A stretch of 64,000 nucleotides of DNA from Prolixibacteraceae bacterium (GTDB lineage Bacteria; Bacteroidota; Bacteroidia; Bacteroidales; Prolixibacteraceae), in contig JAIOZY010000001.1 of assembly GCA_021740385.1 (NCBI GenBank), positions 1-64,000 on the forward strand, read 5' to 3'. The first letter of the stretch is position 1; every line of letters begins with the position of its first letter. Both the position numbers and the translations under genes were made by a program. A model generated the notes under the pieces. It was not told the origin of the DNA. It did not search any database and was given only the letters and a program-made list of their open reading frames with translations. Of the stretch, positions 25,838 to 35,579 are shown piece by piece.

Positions 25838-26680
25838 ATGAAACAAAACTATTTGAATTATCTGTTTCTGTTTTTGTTGATCACCGGGTGTAATTCATTC
25901 GATTATATGAATTATCCCTGCCGACTGAAAGAAAATCCTTCAACGGAGAGAATGAGCCAGAATGTGCTTTTTATCGGGACAAACCTTACTGCTGAAAACA
26001 ACCTTCCCCGTATGGTGTCAAAACTGGCCAAATCAATGGGCGATACAATGTTTTATTTGACCTATGCCCCGTATGATTACGATTTTCAGCGTTGTTCAAG
26101 CACACCTCTTGTTCTTAAAATGATCCGGGATTTTAAATGGGACTACATTGTTTTGCAGGAATCGGGCTGGCGGGTTGCCCTGCCTGAATCGATGGCCGAT
26201 ACAATGGTTTACCGCTGGGCCGATTCGCTGAACTACCAGATTAGACAGTCAAATCCGGAAGCAAGAATAGTGCTTTTTATGACCCATGCTTTTGTGGATG
26301 GTGTTGGCGCCATTGATAACAATTGGGCTTTAAACGATCCTGATGTAGCCACTTACAAAGGGATGCAACATCGAATTGTGGACAATGTTTTTACTATTTC
26401 CGAAAGGTTTGAATCGGTAATTGCACCCTGTGGACAGCTCTGGAATATTTGCATGGATATGGACTCAACCTTATTACTGCACTTTCCCGACAGGATCAAT
26501 CCGAATATCAACGGTTCCTATTTATCAGCCTGTACGCTTTATTCAGCCCTATTCCGACGGAGGATCACCGAAGATGCATGGTGCTCAGTAGAAATCCCTG
26601 ATAACAGGGCAGCATGGTTTCACGAGCAGGTAAACAGCACGCTTTTCGATTGTAATCCCGACTGGACTTCATACGAATAA
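25838..26680 (+). CDS. SGNH-hydrolase-fold lipoprotein without catalytic Ser/His (pseudoenzyme)
   Basis: 280 aa. The lipobox ITGC gives lipidated Cys18. The fold follows the SGNH/DUF4886-like pattern: block I VLFIGTN at 43-49, WDYIVLQES at 101-109, ARIVLFMTHAFVDG at 142-155, APCGQLW at 196-202, and block V DRINPNINGSYLSACTLY at 218-235. In active relatives block I is FIGNS and block V DxxHP. Here the Ser position is Asn49 and the His position Asn221, while Asp218 is kept. Hydrolase activity is therefore doubtful and a ligand-binding role is more likely. It stands alone, convergent with the GH43 gene. Confidence 0.7.
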   Translation: MKQNYLNYLFLFLLITGCNSFDYMNYPCRLKENPSTERMSQNVLFIGTNLTAENNLPRMVSKLAKSMGDTMFYLTYAPYDYDFQRCSSTPLVLKMIRDFKWDYIVLQESGWRVALPESMADTMVYRWADSLNYQIRQSNPEARIVLFMTHAFVDGVGAIDNNWALNDPDVATYKGMQHRIVDNVFTISERFESVIAPCGQLWNICMDMDSTLLLHFPDRINPNINGSYLSACTLYSALFRRRITEDAWCSVEIPDNRAAWFHEQVNSTLFDCNPDWTSYE

Positions 26681-26781
26681 ATTACGTTATTTACTATTTG
26701 AAATCGGGGGCAGCCAATTATTATTATTCAAAATTTATTGTTAGCTTATTTATTGTAAAATGAGTTATTGCTGGGTTTTGA

Positions 26782-28356
26782 TTACTCCACCCTGAACCAG
26801 TCAAACAATGCATACCCGTTGCTTTCCTTCATATTCGGATTAATGCAGAAAATCCCGGTTTTAGCGCCTATCCATTTTCCTTTTTCTGCTTTAAACGGTT
26901 TTCCCGTTTCTTTAAAGGTGATGTTATCGTTGCTGTAGCTGAAACGGCACATACCATCTGCAGTAACTTTTAACCTGAAGTAGCATTCACAAGCCGGGTA
27001 TATTTCAGAAGAAATCATCGTTGTCGATTCATCGCACCGGTCGTTTTTCCCCTGATATGTCCGAACATATAAAATGTCGTTTTCATTGACAATGGCAATG
27101 TATGACCACGAGTTACCCATAACGGCCAGTCCACAGCGTTCACCATTTAAATGGGGATTAAAACCCACTTTGGTTGTGACCGTAAACGAAGGGGCCGGGA
27201 ATTTTTGAAGAAGAAGATTTGGCACATACCAGAAATCGCCGTTTTGCGTAATGTTTTTCACGGCATTTAATCGCAGTTTGCCTTCATCGGGGTTAAAAGA
27301 ATACCAGGCCGTTTGCGGATTGGCATGCCATTGCCATTGCAGACTTAAGTTTGTCCCGTTAAATTCATCGCTGGTTTGCGGAACTTTAATGTCCGATTTG
27401 ACTTCAACATTGGGTTTTGCGTATTCAGCAACCGGTTCGCCTATGCCGTCATCGTTTAGGTCGATGCCAATCAGGGGCCAGCCATCGCTCCATGATACCG
27501 GTTGCAGGTGTACAATGCGTCCGTACATGTCGCGGTCCTGAAAATGGACGAACCACCATTCGCCTGAAGGCAGTTCAACAATACCTCCCTGGTGCGGGCC
27601 ATTAATGTCAGTATTTCCGGTATGCATCACTTTTTTTGCTTCGTAAGGTCCATATATGTTTTTCGAGCGCAACACGGTTTGCCAGCCGGTGGGCACACCG
27701 CCGGCAGGTGCAAAAATGTAGTAGTAGCCATCTTTTTTCAGAAACTTGGGCCCTTCGATGGTTGGTTGCGATTTATCGCGGTAAATCAGTGTGCCGTTAT
27801 CGAGAATCGTTTCACCATCGGTGTTCATGCGGTGCAGGTAAAGGGCATTGCCGCAGAGTTTACTTCTAACGAGGTAGGCTTTCCCGTCATCGTCCCAGAA
27901 AGGGCAGGGGTCTTCCCAGTTGTCGACTTTCACAATGTGTTTCAGTTCCCAGTTTCCTGTAGGATGGTCGGCAGTGGCCATAAACAGGCCATCGTACGGA
28001 GTGCAGAAACAGACGTAAAATTTTCCCCGGTGATACCGTATGGAAGGTGCCCATGAACCCTCGCCGTGAACCGGTTCGTTGTATTTTTCAAGCGGAAGCC
28101 TGTCGTAAACGTGGTTGATGATTTCCCAGTTTACCAAATCGGTTGAATGCAATATGGGAATGCCCGGCATGCAGTTAAAACTTGAGGCAACCATGTAAAA
28201 ATCGCTTCCAACCCTTATCATATCAGGGTCGGAATAGTCGGCATAAATGATTGGGTTTTTGTAGTTGCCGTTGCCCAGATCGGGTATCCAGGGCTGTGCT
28301 TTCACATTATTGAAAAACACGATTAAGGGAATGGTAATAAGAATACGTAAAATCAT
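26782..28356 (-). CDS. Glycoside hydrolase family 43 (xylosidase/arabinofuranosidase-like), exported
   Basis: 524 aa from the ATG at 28356; an in-frame TTG nine codons upstream is less likely because the signal peptide (MILRILITIPLIVFFNNVKA) starts here. A five-bladed propeller covers about 33-300: base Asp43 (YADYSDPDMIRVG), pKa-modulating Asp149 (WEDPCPFWDDDGKAYLV) and acid Glu201 (TIEGPKFLKKDGYYY). Residues about 335-524 form the C-terminal concanavalin-like beta-xylosidase domain (DEFNGTNLSLQWQWHANP). Family knowledge: GH43 enzymes with this tail act on beta-xylosides or alpha-L-arabinosides. It is exported to the periplasm. No SusC/SusD pair is nearby, so it is not in a canonical polysaccharide utilisation locus within this window. 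Confidence 0.9.
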   Translation of the reverse strand: MILRILITIPLIVFFNNVKAQPWIPDLGNGNYKNPIIYADYSDPDMIRVGSDFYMVASSFNCMPGIPILHSTDLVNWEIINHVYDRLPLEKYNEPVHGEGSWAPSIRYHRGKFYVCFCTPYDGLFMATADHPTGNWELKHIVKVDNWEDPCPFWDDDGKAYLVRSKLCGNALYLHRMNTDGETILDNGTLIYRDKSQPTIEGPKFLKKDGYYYIFAPAGGVPTGWQTVLRSKNIYGPYEAKKVMHTGNTDINGPHQGGIVELPSGEWWFVHFQDRDMYGRIVHLQPVSWSDGWPLIGIDLNDDGIGEPVAEYAKPNVEVKSDIKVPQTSDEFNGTNLSLQWQWHANPQTAWYSFNPDEGKLRLNAVKNITQNGDFWYVPNLLLQKFPAPSFTVTTKVGFNPHLNGERCGLAVMGNSWSYIAIVNENDILYVRTYQGKNDRCDESTTMISSEIYPACECYFRLKVTADGMCRFSYSNDNITFKETGKPFKAEKGKWIGAKTGIFCINPNMKESNGYALFDWFRVE

Positions 28357-28470
28357 AGCTACAGGAATTGAGTAAGTATTCAATGCAGAATACGAATTTC
28401 GAAAAAAATGGTGAGGAAAGAAAGTTTTTTGTGGGTTATAATCTTTGTGCGATATAAAAGTAATTGAACG

Positions 28471-28724
28471 CTGATGACACGCCTGCCTGTTGGCAGACAG
28501 GGATCAAACGGATTTACACAGATTATTTTGGTGTTTGCCTGCAATATCAGCCTTAACTAAACAATATTGAATTTGGAATTCTAATATTGTTATAAGTAAG
28601 CATTCTCCCCATCATTCCAATTATAAACTAAAATTTATAGAACACCAATGACACGGATTTAAAGGATAGGCACGTATAAAATCAGCGTAATTCTTTTTTA
28701 ATCCGTGTCATTAGCGTTCAAAAT
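28471..28724. repeat. Palindromic intergenic elements, including AATGACACGGATT arms
   Basis: In the 368-bp gap before the tricorn-like gene, perfect 13-bp arms AATGACACGGATT (28647-28659) and AATCCGTGTCATT (28700-28712) frame a 40-bp loop. A second hairpin, CCTGCCTGTTGGCAGACAGG, is near 28484-28503. Related sequence recurs at 61155-61200 and 63825-63904. Confidence 0.7.
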
Positions 28725-31700
28725 CTATTTCGTTTTATCGGGCGCTTCCGGTATTGGCGGCAGCGGTTTGTATTCGGTTTTAACCTGTTCAAGTACAATT
28801 TCGATTGCCTTGTTTAACTGGTCGTCAATGCCCATATATTCCTTGTAAGGATCATTATCGATTACGATATCGGGATCAACGCCGTACCCTTCAATGATCC
28901 ATTTGCTTTCTTCGGAAGAATACGATGCAAACTCAGGTTTGCGCAGATCGGCACCATCGATAAACGGCAATGAACCGCTAATGCCAACCACTCCACCCCA
29001 ACTGCGGGTGCCGATTACGGTTCCTATTCCGAAACGTTTGAACCCGTAAGGGAACAGGTCGCCGTCTGATGCAGAATACTTATCGATAAGGCACACTTTG
29101 GGCCCCAGTAGTGTTTGCCGGGGAACCGGTGTTGGATCGGGCAGGTTGCGGCGCATGTTTGCCCGTCCGGCTTCGCGCATCAGGCGTTCGAGGATCATGG
29201 GCGAAACGTTACCGCCACCGTTTCCGCGGTCGTCAATAATCAGCGCTTTCTTATTTAATTGTGGATAAAACATTTTCGCAAATTCGTTGAGGCCGTTAAC
29301 CCCCATGTCGGGGATGTGGATGTAACCCACTTCACCATTCGTGGCTTCCGACACTTTTTCGATGTTGTTTTGAACCCAGTTGTAATAGTATAGCGACGAT
29401 TCATCGGCAATGGGTTTCACAATTTCCGTGCGGGCGCCTTTTTTGTCGGGTTTGCTGTTCAGGCTTATTTCAACTTCAGTACCTGCTTTCCCTGCCAAAA
29501 GGGAAAAGAGGTTATCAACGGTATTGGTGCTTATGCCGTTTATGGCAACAATGTAGTCGCCCTCGTGGGCATTCACACCTACTTCGGTAAGGGGCGAGCG
29601 GAGTTCGTTGCTCCAGTTGGCACCTTCCAGCAATTTGTCAATTTTGAAATAGCCCGATTTATCGGCGCTGATTTTTGCACCCAACAAGCCGGTTTTAATG
29701 CGCTCGGGCTCGGGGCGTTCACCGCTTTGAACGTAGGCATGTCCAATGTTCAGTTCACCAATCAGTTCGCCAATAATGTAGGTAAGGTCGTCGCGGTGCC
29801 GGGCATAGGGCACAAGTTTGGCATACTTGTCGTGCATGGCTTCCCAGTCGAGTCCGTGCATATTTTCAACATAGAAAAAGTCGCGCATCTGTCGCCAGCT
29901 TTCGTCAAAAATCTGTTTCCACTCTTTTTCGTAATCGGTACTGACATCCATGTTGCTTAGGTCAACTGTTTCTTTCAGGTTAACCTTGTCGGAGGGAAGG
30001 TCGATAACCGCCCATTTATCTTTTTCGCGCACCAGCATTTTCTTGTTGTTCGATGAAATGGTAAACCTGAAATCGCCCAACTCTTTCTCTTTTTCTTTGT
30101 CGAGCAGGTATGCTTTTGCTTTCATACCCCCGTTGCCATAACTGTTGTAATACACCTTATCATCGATGCAATAAACGTTGGTGTAGTTTCCCGGTGAAAT
30201 GGGAAGTGATATAATCCGGTTTGAAATATCCTCGAAATCGATTTTTATTTCCGGAGTATCAGCTTTGTCTTTCTCCTTATCCCCTTTCTTATCTGCTTCT
30301 TTTTTCCCTTTATCTTCAATTTTTACCGTGTCGTTTTTTGGGGCAAAAGGCGATTTTGTTTCTTCGGAAAGAATGGCCATGTAAACCCGGCTCATGTCGT
30401 CGTACGAATGGTTCCACTCGGTGCGGCTGTAATCGGGGTTAAAATCGCGGTCGGAAACAAAAACGATGTATTTCCCGTCGGCCGAGAAGTTGACCCTGCC
30501 CGAGTCGTACCAGTTGTCGGTAACGTCGTGTATTTTCTTGTTTTCGAGGTTATAAACGCTTACCACGGTAAAGCGGTTTTCGGTGGTTTTGCTAAAGGCA
30601 ATCCATTTGCTATCGGGCGACCAGGCATAGCTGTATACCAATCCGTAACGTGCCTGGAATACTTCCGTTATTTTTCCGCTTTCAATATCGGCATAACGGA
30701 GGCGGAGTTTACGGTCGCTCCAAAGAATCTTCTTGCTATCGGGCGACCAGGCAATGTCTAAGTAATACGTGTCGGCATCTTTTGTTATCTGGCGTGCCGG
30801 TTCCGAACCGTCCTGTTTTTGTACCCAGATTTCAAATTCGCCCGATTGGTCGGAAAGGTATGCGATGTATTTGCCATCGGGTGACCAAACGGCATCGCGT
30901 TCGTGTACTCCTGCTGTGCGGGTCAGGTTATAGGTAATCCCTTTTTCGGAAGGAACGCTGAATACTTCGCCCCGTGCGCTGAAAACCACCCGTTCGCCAT
31001 TGGGAGAAAGGTCGGCGCCGCGAATTTGTTTCGAGGCATCTTTCAGTTCATTTCGAGCGTAAACAAAGTCGTTGTTTATAGTAACGGGGACTTTTACTGC
31101 TTTTTTGTCGTTCACGTTTAATTTGTAAATGTATCCGCCGTTTTCGAACACGATGTTTTCTCCGCCAATTGTCGGGAATTTACAATCGTATTCGGTAAAG
31201 TTGGTCACTTTGCTTGTTTCGCCTGTTTCGGTATTGTAAACAAAAATGTTCATGGTGCGGTCGCGGTCCGACAGGAAGAAAATTTCGTTTCCTGCCCACA
31301 TGGGGAAAATATCCTGAGCCGGGTTGTTGGTAATGTTGGTTACTTCTTTTGTGTCAAAGTCGAAAATCCACACATCGTCGGCCATGCCGCCCCGGTAGTA
31401 TTTCCAGGTGCGGAATTCGCGGAATACCCGGTTAAATGCCAGTTTTTTACCATCGGGTGAATAGGAGCAAAAACCACCTTCAGCAAGGGGCAGTTCGTTA
31501 GAAAGCCCGCCTTGTTGTGAAACTTTAAAGAGTTGCCCTTTAAACGAGTTAAAGGTTTGCTTGCGCGAGCGGAAAACAATTTCTTCCCCATCGGGTGTCC
31601 AGCACATAACAATGTTGTTGGGTCCCATGCGGTCCGATATTAAATCGCGGCCAAGTGTGGCCGTGTGGGTAAGCCGTTGCGGTATTCCGCCTTCGGCAGG

Positions 31701-31988
31701 GATGGTGTATACTTCGGTGTTGCCGTCGTACTGGCCGGTGAAAGCAATTTGCTTCCCATCGGGAGAAAAGCGGGCAAACATCTCGAAGCCAATGTCGCTG
31801 GTGATCCTGCGGGCAGTGCCCCCGTTGGCATTAACCGTGTAAAGGTCGCCGGCATAGGTAAATACAATCTGGTCTCCCATTATGGCCGGGAAACGCAACA
31901 GCCTTGCTTCATTCTCCTGCCCGTAAAGCAGGTTTACAGAAATAAGCAATAATGTAAACAGTAAAAATTTAATTTTAATCATGATCAT
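28725..31988 (-). CDS. Exported tricorn-like S41 peptidase
   Basis: 1087 aa. Signal peptide at residues 1-23. Two beta-propellers built of FSPDGKQIAF/WSPDGKYIAY-type repeats fill about 30-560. A Lys/Asp-rich linker (DKGKKEADKKGDKEKDKA) is near 560-585. A core domain, a PDZ domain (about 755-850, GDYIVAINGIST) and an S41 catalytic domain follow. YSASDGD at 971-977 provides the nucleophile Ser974; GHAYVQSG supplies the candidate His and IIEGYGVDPD the Glu near 1033. Family knowledge: tricorn proteases degrade oligopeptides; Bacteroidota homologues are exported. This one should process peptides in the periplasm, possibly those released by the C10 peptidases (inference). Length and order match the family. 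Confidence 0.92.
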   Translation of the reverse strand: MIMIKIKFLLFTLLLISVNLLYGQENEARLLRFPAIMGDQIVFTYAGDLYTVNANGGTARRITSDIGFEMFARFSPDGKQIAFTGQYDGNTEVYTIPAEGGIPQRLTHTATLGRDLISDRMGPNNIVMCWTPDGEEIVFRSRKQTFNSFKGQLFKVSQQGGLSNELPLAEGGFCSYSPDGKKLAFNRVFREFRTWKYYRGGMADDVWIFDFDTKEVTNITNNPAQDIFPMWAGNEIFFLSDRDRTMNIFVYNTETGETSKVTNFTEYDCKFPTIGGENIVFENGGYIYKLNVNDKKAVKVPVTINNDFVYARNELKDASKQIRGADLSPNGERVVFSARGEVFSVPSEKGITYNLTRTAGVHERDAVWSPDGKYIAYLSDQSGEFEIWVQKQDGSEPARQITKDADTYYLDIAWSPDSKKILWSDRKLRLRYADIESGKITEVFQARYGLVYSYAWSPDSKWIAFSKTTENRFTVVSVYNLENKKIHDVTDNWYDSGRVNFSADGKYIVFVSDRDFNPDYSRTEWNHSYDDMSRVYMAILSEETKSPFAPKNDTVKIEDKGKKEADKKGDKEKDKADTPEIKIDFEDISNRIISLPISPGNYTNVYCIDDKVYYNSYGNGGMKAKAYLLDKEKEKELGDFRFTISSNNKKMLVREKDKWAVIDLPSDKVNLKETVDLSNMDVSTDYEKEWKQIFDESWRQMRDFFYVENMHGLDWEAMHDKYAKLVPYARHRDDLTYIIGELIGELNIGHAYVQSGERPEPERIKTGLLGAKISADKSGYFKIDKLLEGANWSNELRSPLTEVGVNAHEGDYIVAINGISTNTVDNLFSLLAGKAGTEVEISLNSKPDKKGARTEIVKPIADESSLYYYNWVQNNIEKVSEATNGEVGYIHIPDMGVNGLNEFAKMFYPQLNKKALIIDDRGNGGGNVSPMILERLMREAGRANMRRNLPDPTPVPRQTLLGPKVCLIDKYSASDGDLFPYGFKRFGIGTVIGTRSWGGVVGISGSLPFIDGADLRKPEFASYSSEESKWIIEGYGVDPDIVIDNDPYKEYMGIDDQLNKAIEIVLEQVKTEYKPLPPIPEAPDKTK

Positions 31989-32158
31989 TTATTTGTGTAA
32001 TTGGTTTATGGTTACCGTGTGTTGATAATGAACTGCTATTTCGCAAAAAAACGAAACACAGAAAAGAATATTCATCATCATTTTAATTGAATTCATAACA
32101 AATTTAGCGGGTAATTGTTAAATATTCCTCCCGATTAGTAAGGTTGAGGGCCGATTTG

Positions 32159-32660
32159 TTACAAAAAAATATTCGATAGAGCATAAAGCGGACAGACTTT
32201 TATTTTTTCGTATTCTGTAAAGTTCTCTAATGATAATCGGTAGCCATAGCTAATATTTTTTTCAGTTAAAATCAGAAACATACTGTTCATTGAACCTTTT
32301 GTTCCGGATTTTACTTCCAAGGGATCAATTTTGTTTTTTTTCTGAATGATATAATCAACCTCGGCGTTACTGTTTAATGCTTCACGGTGCCAATAGAATA
32401 ATTCAGTTTGCTGAAAACAAGAAGAATTTTTCACAATCTCTAAGCCTGCAAATTGTTCAGCTATACCTCCCTTGTTAACCAATTTGAAATCATTGCTAAA
32501 AAGAAAAATTTATTTCCAAGTAAAAATCAAAATTTTCACCAAGCTTTCTGATCGAAGAAGATTTGCCAACCTGCCTTGCACCCCTTACAAGCAAAGGTTT
32601 ACGTTCTTTTTCATCCTTCCAACTTAACAGTACTTTATCAATATCCCGACTCAGATACAT
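32159..32660 (-). pseudogene. AAA-family ATPase (DUF4143 type) with internal deletion
   Basis: The N-terminal 54 codons (32496-32660) start at ATG 32660, contain the Walker A LVRGARQVGKSSS, and stop at TAG 32496-32498. In another frame immediately after it lie the C-terminal 110 residues of the same family (KLVNKGGIAEQFAGLEIV, SNAEVDYIIQKKNKIDPLEV, KSGTKGSMNS) ending at 32159. Intact relatives are about 380-400 aa, so roughly 230 residues including Walker B are missing and the join at about 32,500 shifts frame. These ATPases are often stand-alone accessory genes. The two fragments would not make a working enzyme. Confidence 0.8.
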
Positions 32661-32720
32661 TTTTAAAAATCAAAAGCAATAGTTTGAAATAAATTTAAAA
32701 ATCAAAGGCAATAGTAGTGA

Positions 32721-32772
32721 AGGACGGGCGATTTTTAATCGCCCGATTCGTGAGATTACAAATCTCACGTTC
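32721..32772. repeat. Inverted copy of the 16905-16955 palindromic element
   Basis: GGGCGATTTTTAATCGCCC then CGTGAGATTACAAATCTCACG: this is the reverse complement of the element at 16905-16955 with a few changes. It lies between the ATPase remnant and the GH31 gene and may act as hairpin terminator for either strand. Confidence 0.75.
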
Positions 32773-32785
32773 CAATCCCCAATCT

Positions 32786-34897
32786 TCAGAAGCTTTCGCT
32801 TTTCTCAAGTTCTTTCAGGTCGGGAACATTTTCAGCCAGTTCGAGCGACTCCCGGTAAAGGGCATTCAAATCGCCCAAATCGACTTCCGACCCTTCCCTG
32901 ATGAAGATGGGTATTTTTTCGTAGGGCGTGTTCACTTCAACCGTTTGCCCGCCTTCGTAAGTTTTCGACGTATCCCAGGCATCAACCCATTTTTCCCTTT
33001 CGGGCAGGTATACCTGCTGCGATGTTTGCCCTTTCTCCCACAATGCCGAAACGAGAATATCGGGGCCGTACATGTAGGTTTGCCACGCTTTCCAGGCCTT
33101 GGGCTGATCGGGGAATTGCAGGAAAAGCGGCCTTACAACGGGCATACCGGTTTGGTTGGCATTAACAACCAGTTGGTGTGTGTATCCGGCCAGCATGGTG
33201 TGGATTTTTGCATACAGGCGCCAAACGGCAATCAGTTCGGTATCGTATCCGGGTTCCGAGTCCATATCCCAGGGGGCACGGTCTTCGGTTGGCCCGAATT
33301 CCATTATTGGGTTGAAACAGCCGAATGCCAGCCAGCGTGCAGTTACTTCCCTGTCGAGGTCGCCTTGCCAGTAGCCGCCAATGTCGGAACCCCAAACCGG
33401 GAAACCGATAATTGCACAGCGTTGAACTGCAATGATGGCAGCCCTTAATCCCTCGGGAGGTGAACCAATGTCGCCTCCCCAAAAACCGCTGTATTTTGAG
33501 CTACCGGTGTATCCTGCGCGCGGTATCAGCACAAAATCATCACCTTTGATGTTCCGGCAGGCTTCGTTTACGGTTTCGACGTACAGCACCGGATAATCGT
33601 TTCTCACTTCGCGGGCAGTGCGGCCATCGTGTAAAATGATATCATTTGTTTCGGGTACCAGCTCTTCAGAACGGTCGAGCTTGAAACCATCAACCCCCTG
33701 TTTCAGCATTTTTTCTATACCGTTTTTTTGCAGCCATTTGCAAGCATCGGGGTTGGTGAAGTCGATAAGCGCGACATTGTCCTTGTTGTAATCGCCATGG
33801 GGTCCTTTTATGGGTTGCGAGTAGCCTTTTTCATGGGCTTCCTCGCGCATGTTACCGGTTACCCAGGGGGCTACCCAAAGCATGAAACGGGTATCGTTTT
33901 CATGCAGCCATTCGATCATTTGTTGCGGATTGGGCAGCCGTTCTTCATCCCATTCAAAATCGGCATAGCCGTGCGGGTTCTTTGCCCATGGGCGGTCAAC
34001 CCAGTATACCCCGCAGGGAATATCCAGGGCTTTCATCATTAGCATGTCTTCAACCAGCATACTGTTATATGGGGCCGAAACTTTTGTTCCGTTGTAATAG
34101 GTTTCGCGGTTCCAGTGGTTGTCGCGCCAGCGCCAGGGTAAAAAGGCCCATTCGGGCGGGACAATGGTTGGGCCCACGTGCAGCGAGTGTGCCTTAACCA
34201 GTTCGGCCGGGTTTGTATCTGTGTAGATTATCCCGCTCAGGCTGCCTCCTTCAAAAGAGATGCCAACCACATCGGGATTGGTGTTGCAAAAATCGTAATG
34301 GCCCGGCCAGGTGCCTTCAAAGAAAAGGCCGTAGCCTTTTGATGAAATGTGGAACGGGGTGTATAACGAAAGGGTGGGTTTCACCAGCATATCGATTTTT
34401 TGTCCGCGCAGATCAAGTGCTTCTGTGATGCCTTCTTTCCACGATTCACGCTGGTTGCCATCGACAACCCGTTCGAACAGTCCGGTGAAAAACTCATCGG
34501 GCGTTGCAGCCATGTTCAGTCCCCAGCCGGTGACATCATCGGCGGGAGAAGCTGAAAATGAAAAGTGGATGTTCCCTTCTACCTTTTCGAAGTTGAGAGT
34601 CACGGTTTTCCCGGCGTCTTTCCAGGTTGCTTTAAACTGGTTTTCGTTTGAAACGATGTTTTCGGGCTTGCCGGTGAGAAGGTTTTTTTCACCGTTTGTT
34701 TTAAACCACACGGCGCTGTTGCCGGTTTTACCATCGGGTATAATTGACAAAGGTGTTTTTACAGCATCATCGTTGATGGTTAGTGTTATAGCCCCGTTGT
34801 TGTCTGTTTTAAGTTGGACAAGGTTGCGGGATTGGCATGAAAACAGTGCTGATAATGCAAAGATCAGTAATAGCGATGTGAAGATTTTATGGTTCAT
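32786..34897 (-). CDS. Glycoside hydrolase family 31 (alpha-glucosidase/alpha-xylosidase-like) lipoprotein
   Basis: 703 aa. The lipobox ALFSC gives Cys21, so it is membrane-anchored. An N-terminal beta-sandwich (about 28-240) is followed by a TIM barrel (about 245-610). The nucleophile is Asp408 in GVDGFKLDRSEEL and the likely acid/base is Asp476 in SGFWGGDIGSPPEG; FPVWGSDIGGYWQ is the conserved substrate-loop motif. A short C-terminal beta domain follows. GH31 enzymes hydrolyse alpha-linked glucose, xylose or galactose residues with retention. Kept features suggest an active enzyme; substrate undetermined. It is separate from, but near, GH43 and a six-hairpin glycosidase, so together they probably serve oligosaccharide trimming. 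Confidence 0.9.
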   Translation of the reverse strand: MNHKIFTSLLLIFALSALFSCQSRNLVQLKTDNNGAITLTINDDAVKTPLSIIPDGKTGNSAVWFKTNGEKNLLTGKPENIVSNENQFKATWKDAGKTVTLNFEKVEGNIHFSFSASPADDVTGWGLNMAATPDEFFTGLFERVVDGNQRESWKEGITEALDLRGQKIDMLVKPTLSLYTPFHISSKGYGLFFEGTWPGHYDFCNTNPDVVGISFEGGSLSGIIYTDTNPAELVKAHSLHVGPTIVPPEWAFLPWRWRDNHWNRETYYNGTKVSAPYNSMLVEDMLMMKALDIPCGVYWVDRPWAKNPHGYADFEWDEERLPNPQQMIEWLHENDTRFMLWVAPWVTGNMREEAHEKGYSQPIKGPHGDYNKDNVALIDFTNPDACKWLQKNGIEKMLKQGVDGFKLDRSEELVPETNDIILHDGRTAREVRNDYPVLYVETVNEACRNIKGDDFVLIPRAGYTGSSKYSGFWGGDIGSPPEGLRAAIIAVQRCAIIGFPVWGSDIGGYWQGDLDREVTARWLAFGCFNPIMEFGPTEDRAPWDMDSEPGYDTELIAVWRLYAKIHTMLAGYTHQLVVNANQTGMPVVRPLFLQFPDQPKAWKAWQTYMYGPDILVSALWEKGQTSQQVYLPEREKWVDAWDTSKTYEGGQTVEVNTPYEKIPIFIREGSEVDLGDLNALYRESLELAENVPDLKELEKSESF

Positions 34898-34948
34898 ATT
34901 GGTACTTTTTGTCCTGAAATATTTTTTCTTAATTTAGTGAATGATTCG

Positions 34949-35371
34949 TTATTTTTCCGGTTTAAAATAATCCCAATATTTACGTGCTGTTAATATTCTT
35001 GTATCTTCAAAATCAGTTATTCGAAAATCGAGAATATTCCCGGTAATTAAATAATCTGCTGAACTTTCAGCAGCTAATTCCATAAACTTATTGTCATTTA
35101 TATCATTTAATATCTCAATTTTTTGGGTGGGAATGTAAAATTTTGATATTTCACGAAGTCGGTTTAATACAATATCTGCTTTTGCTTTAAAATTTGAGTA
35201 TTTTGAAAATTTTTCTCTGTTTATTACTTCAATATACTCTGTAAAAATTTCATCAGAAAGACAAGTTTCTACTTTTTGGTTTAGTACTAATTCATATACA
35301 ATTTTTGTTGGAATGGAGTTTGAAATTAGTGCAGAAACAATAATGTTTGTATCAAGAATTAGTTTTTGCAT
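34949..35371 (-). CDS. PIN-domain ribonuclease toxin of a type II toxin-antitoxin pair
   Basis: 140 aa. The PIN fold starts at once: LILDTNIIVSALI with metal-binding Asp7, Glu in DEIFTEYIEVI, and late acidic residues in NDNKFMELAAESSADYLITGN. The layout matches the 'putative toxin-antitoxin, PIN family' class (about 135-145 aa). Such toxins cleave RNA. The start overlaps the antitoxin gene by 20 bp, so they are co-translated. The strong AT bias relative to neighbouring glycosidase genes suggests acquisition. Confidence 0.85.
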   Translation of the reverse strand: MQKLILDTNIIVSALISNSIPTKIVYELVLNQKVETCLSDEIFTEYIEVINREKFSKYSNFKAKADIVLNRLREISKFYIPTQKIEILNDINDNKFMELAAESSADYLITGNILDFRITDFEDTRILTARKYWDYFKPEK

Positions 35372-35579
35372 CTCTCACTGCATTAATTTCTGAATTTATT
35401 TCATCCATTGTCATTTTTGAAATACCTTCTTTTTCAGCAATTTTATTACATTCAATAAGTGCTTTTCGGGCATATTCTTTGTTTATAATATCTACCAGGT
35501 CTGAAAAAGTAATTTCCTTGTTTTCAAGATTGTATTTTTTGTAATCGGTGTTACTTATTTTTAATTGAATAGTTTGCAT
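35352..35579 (-). CDS. Antitoxin partner of the PIN-domain toxin
   Basis: 75 aa, upstream of and overlapping the PIN gene. The N-terminal strand (TIQLKISNTDYKKY) followed by helices (ITFSDLVDIINKEYARKALI) and a charged C-terminal tail fits small antitoxins that bind DNA with the N-terminus and wrap the toxin with the C-terminus. No well-known family name can be given; identity rests mainly on gene order, size and overlap. Confidence 0.7.
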   Translation of the reverse strand: MQTIQLKISNTDYKKYNLENKEITFSDLVDIINKEYARKALIECNKIAEKEGISKMTMDEINSEINAVRDAKTNS

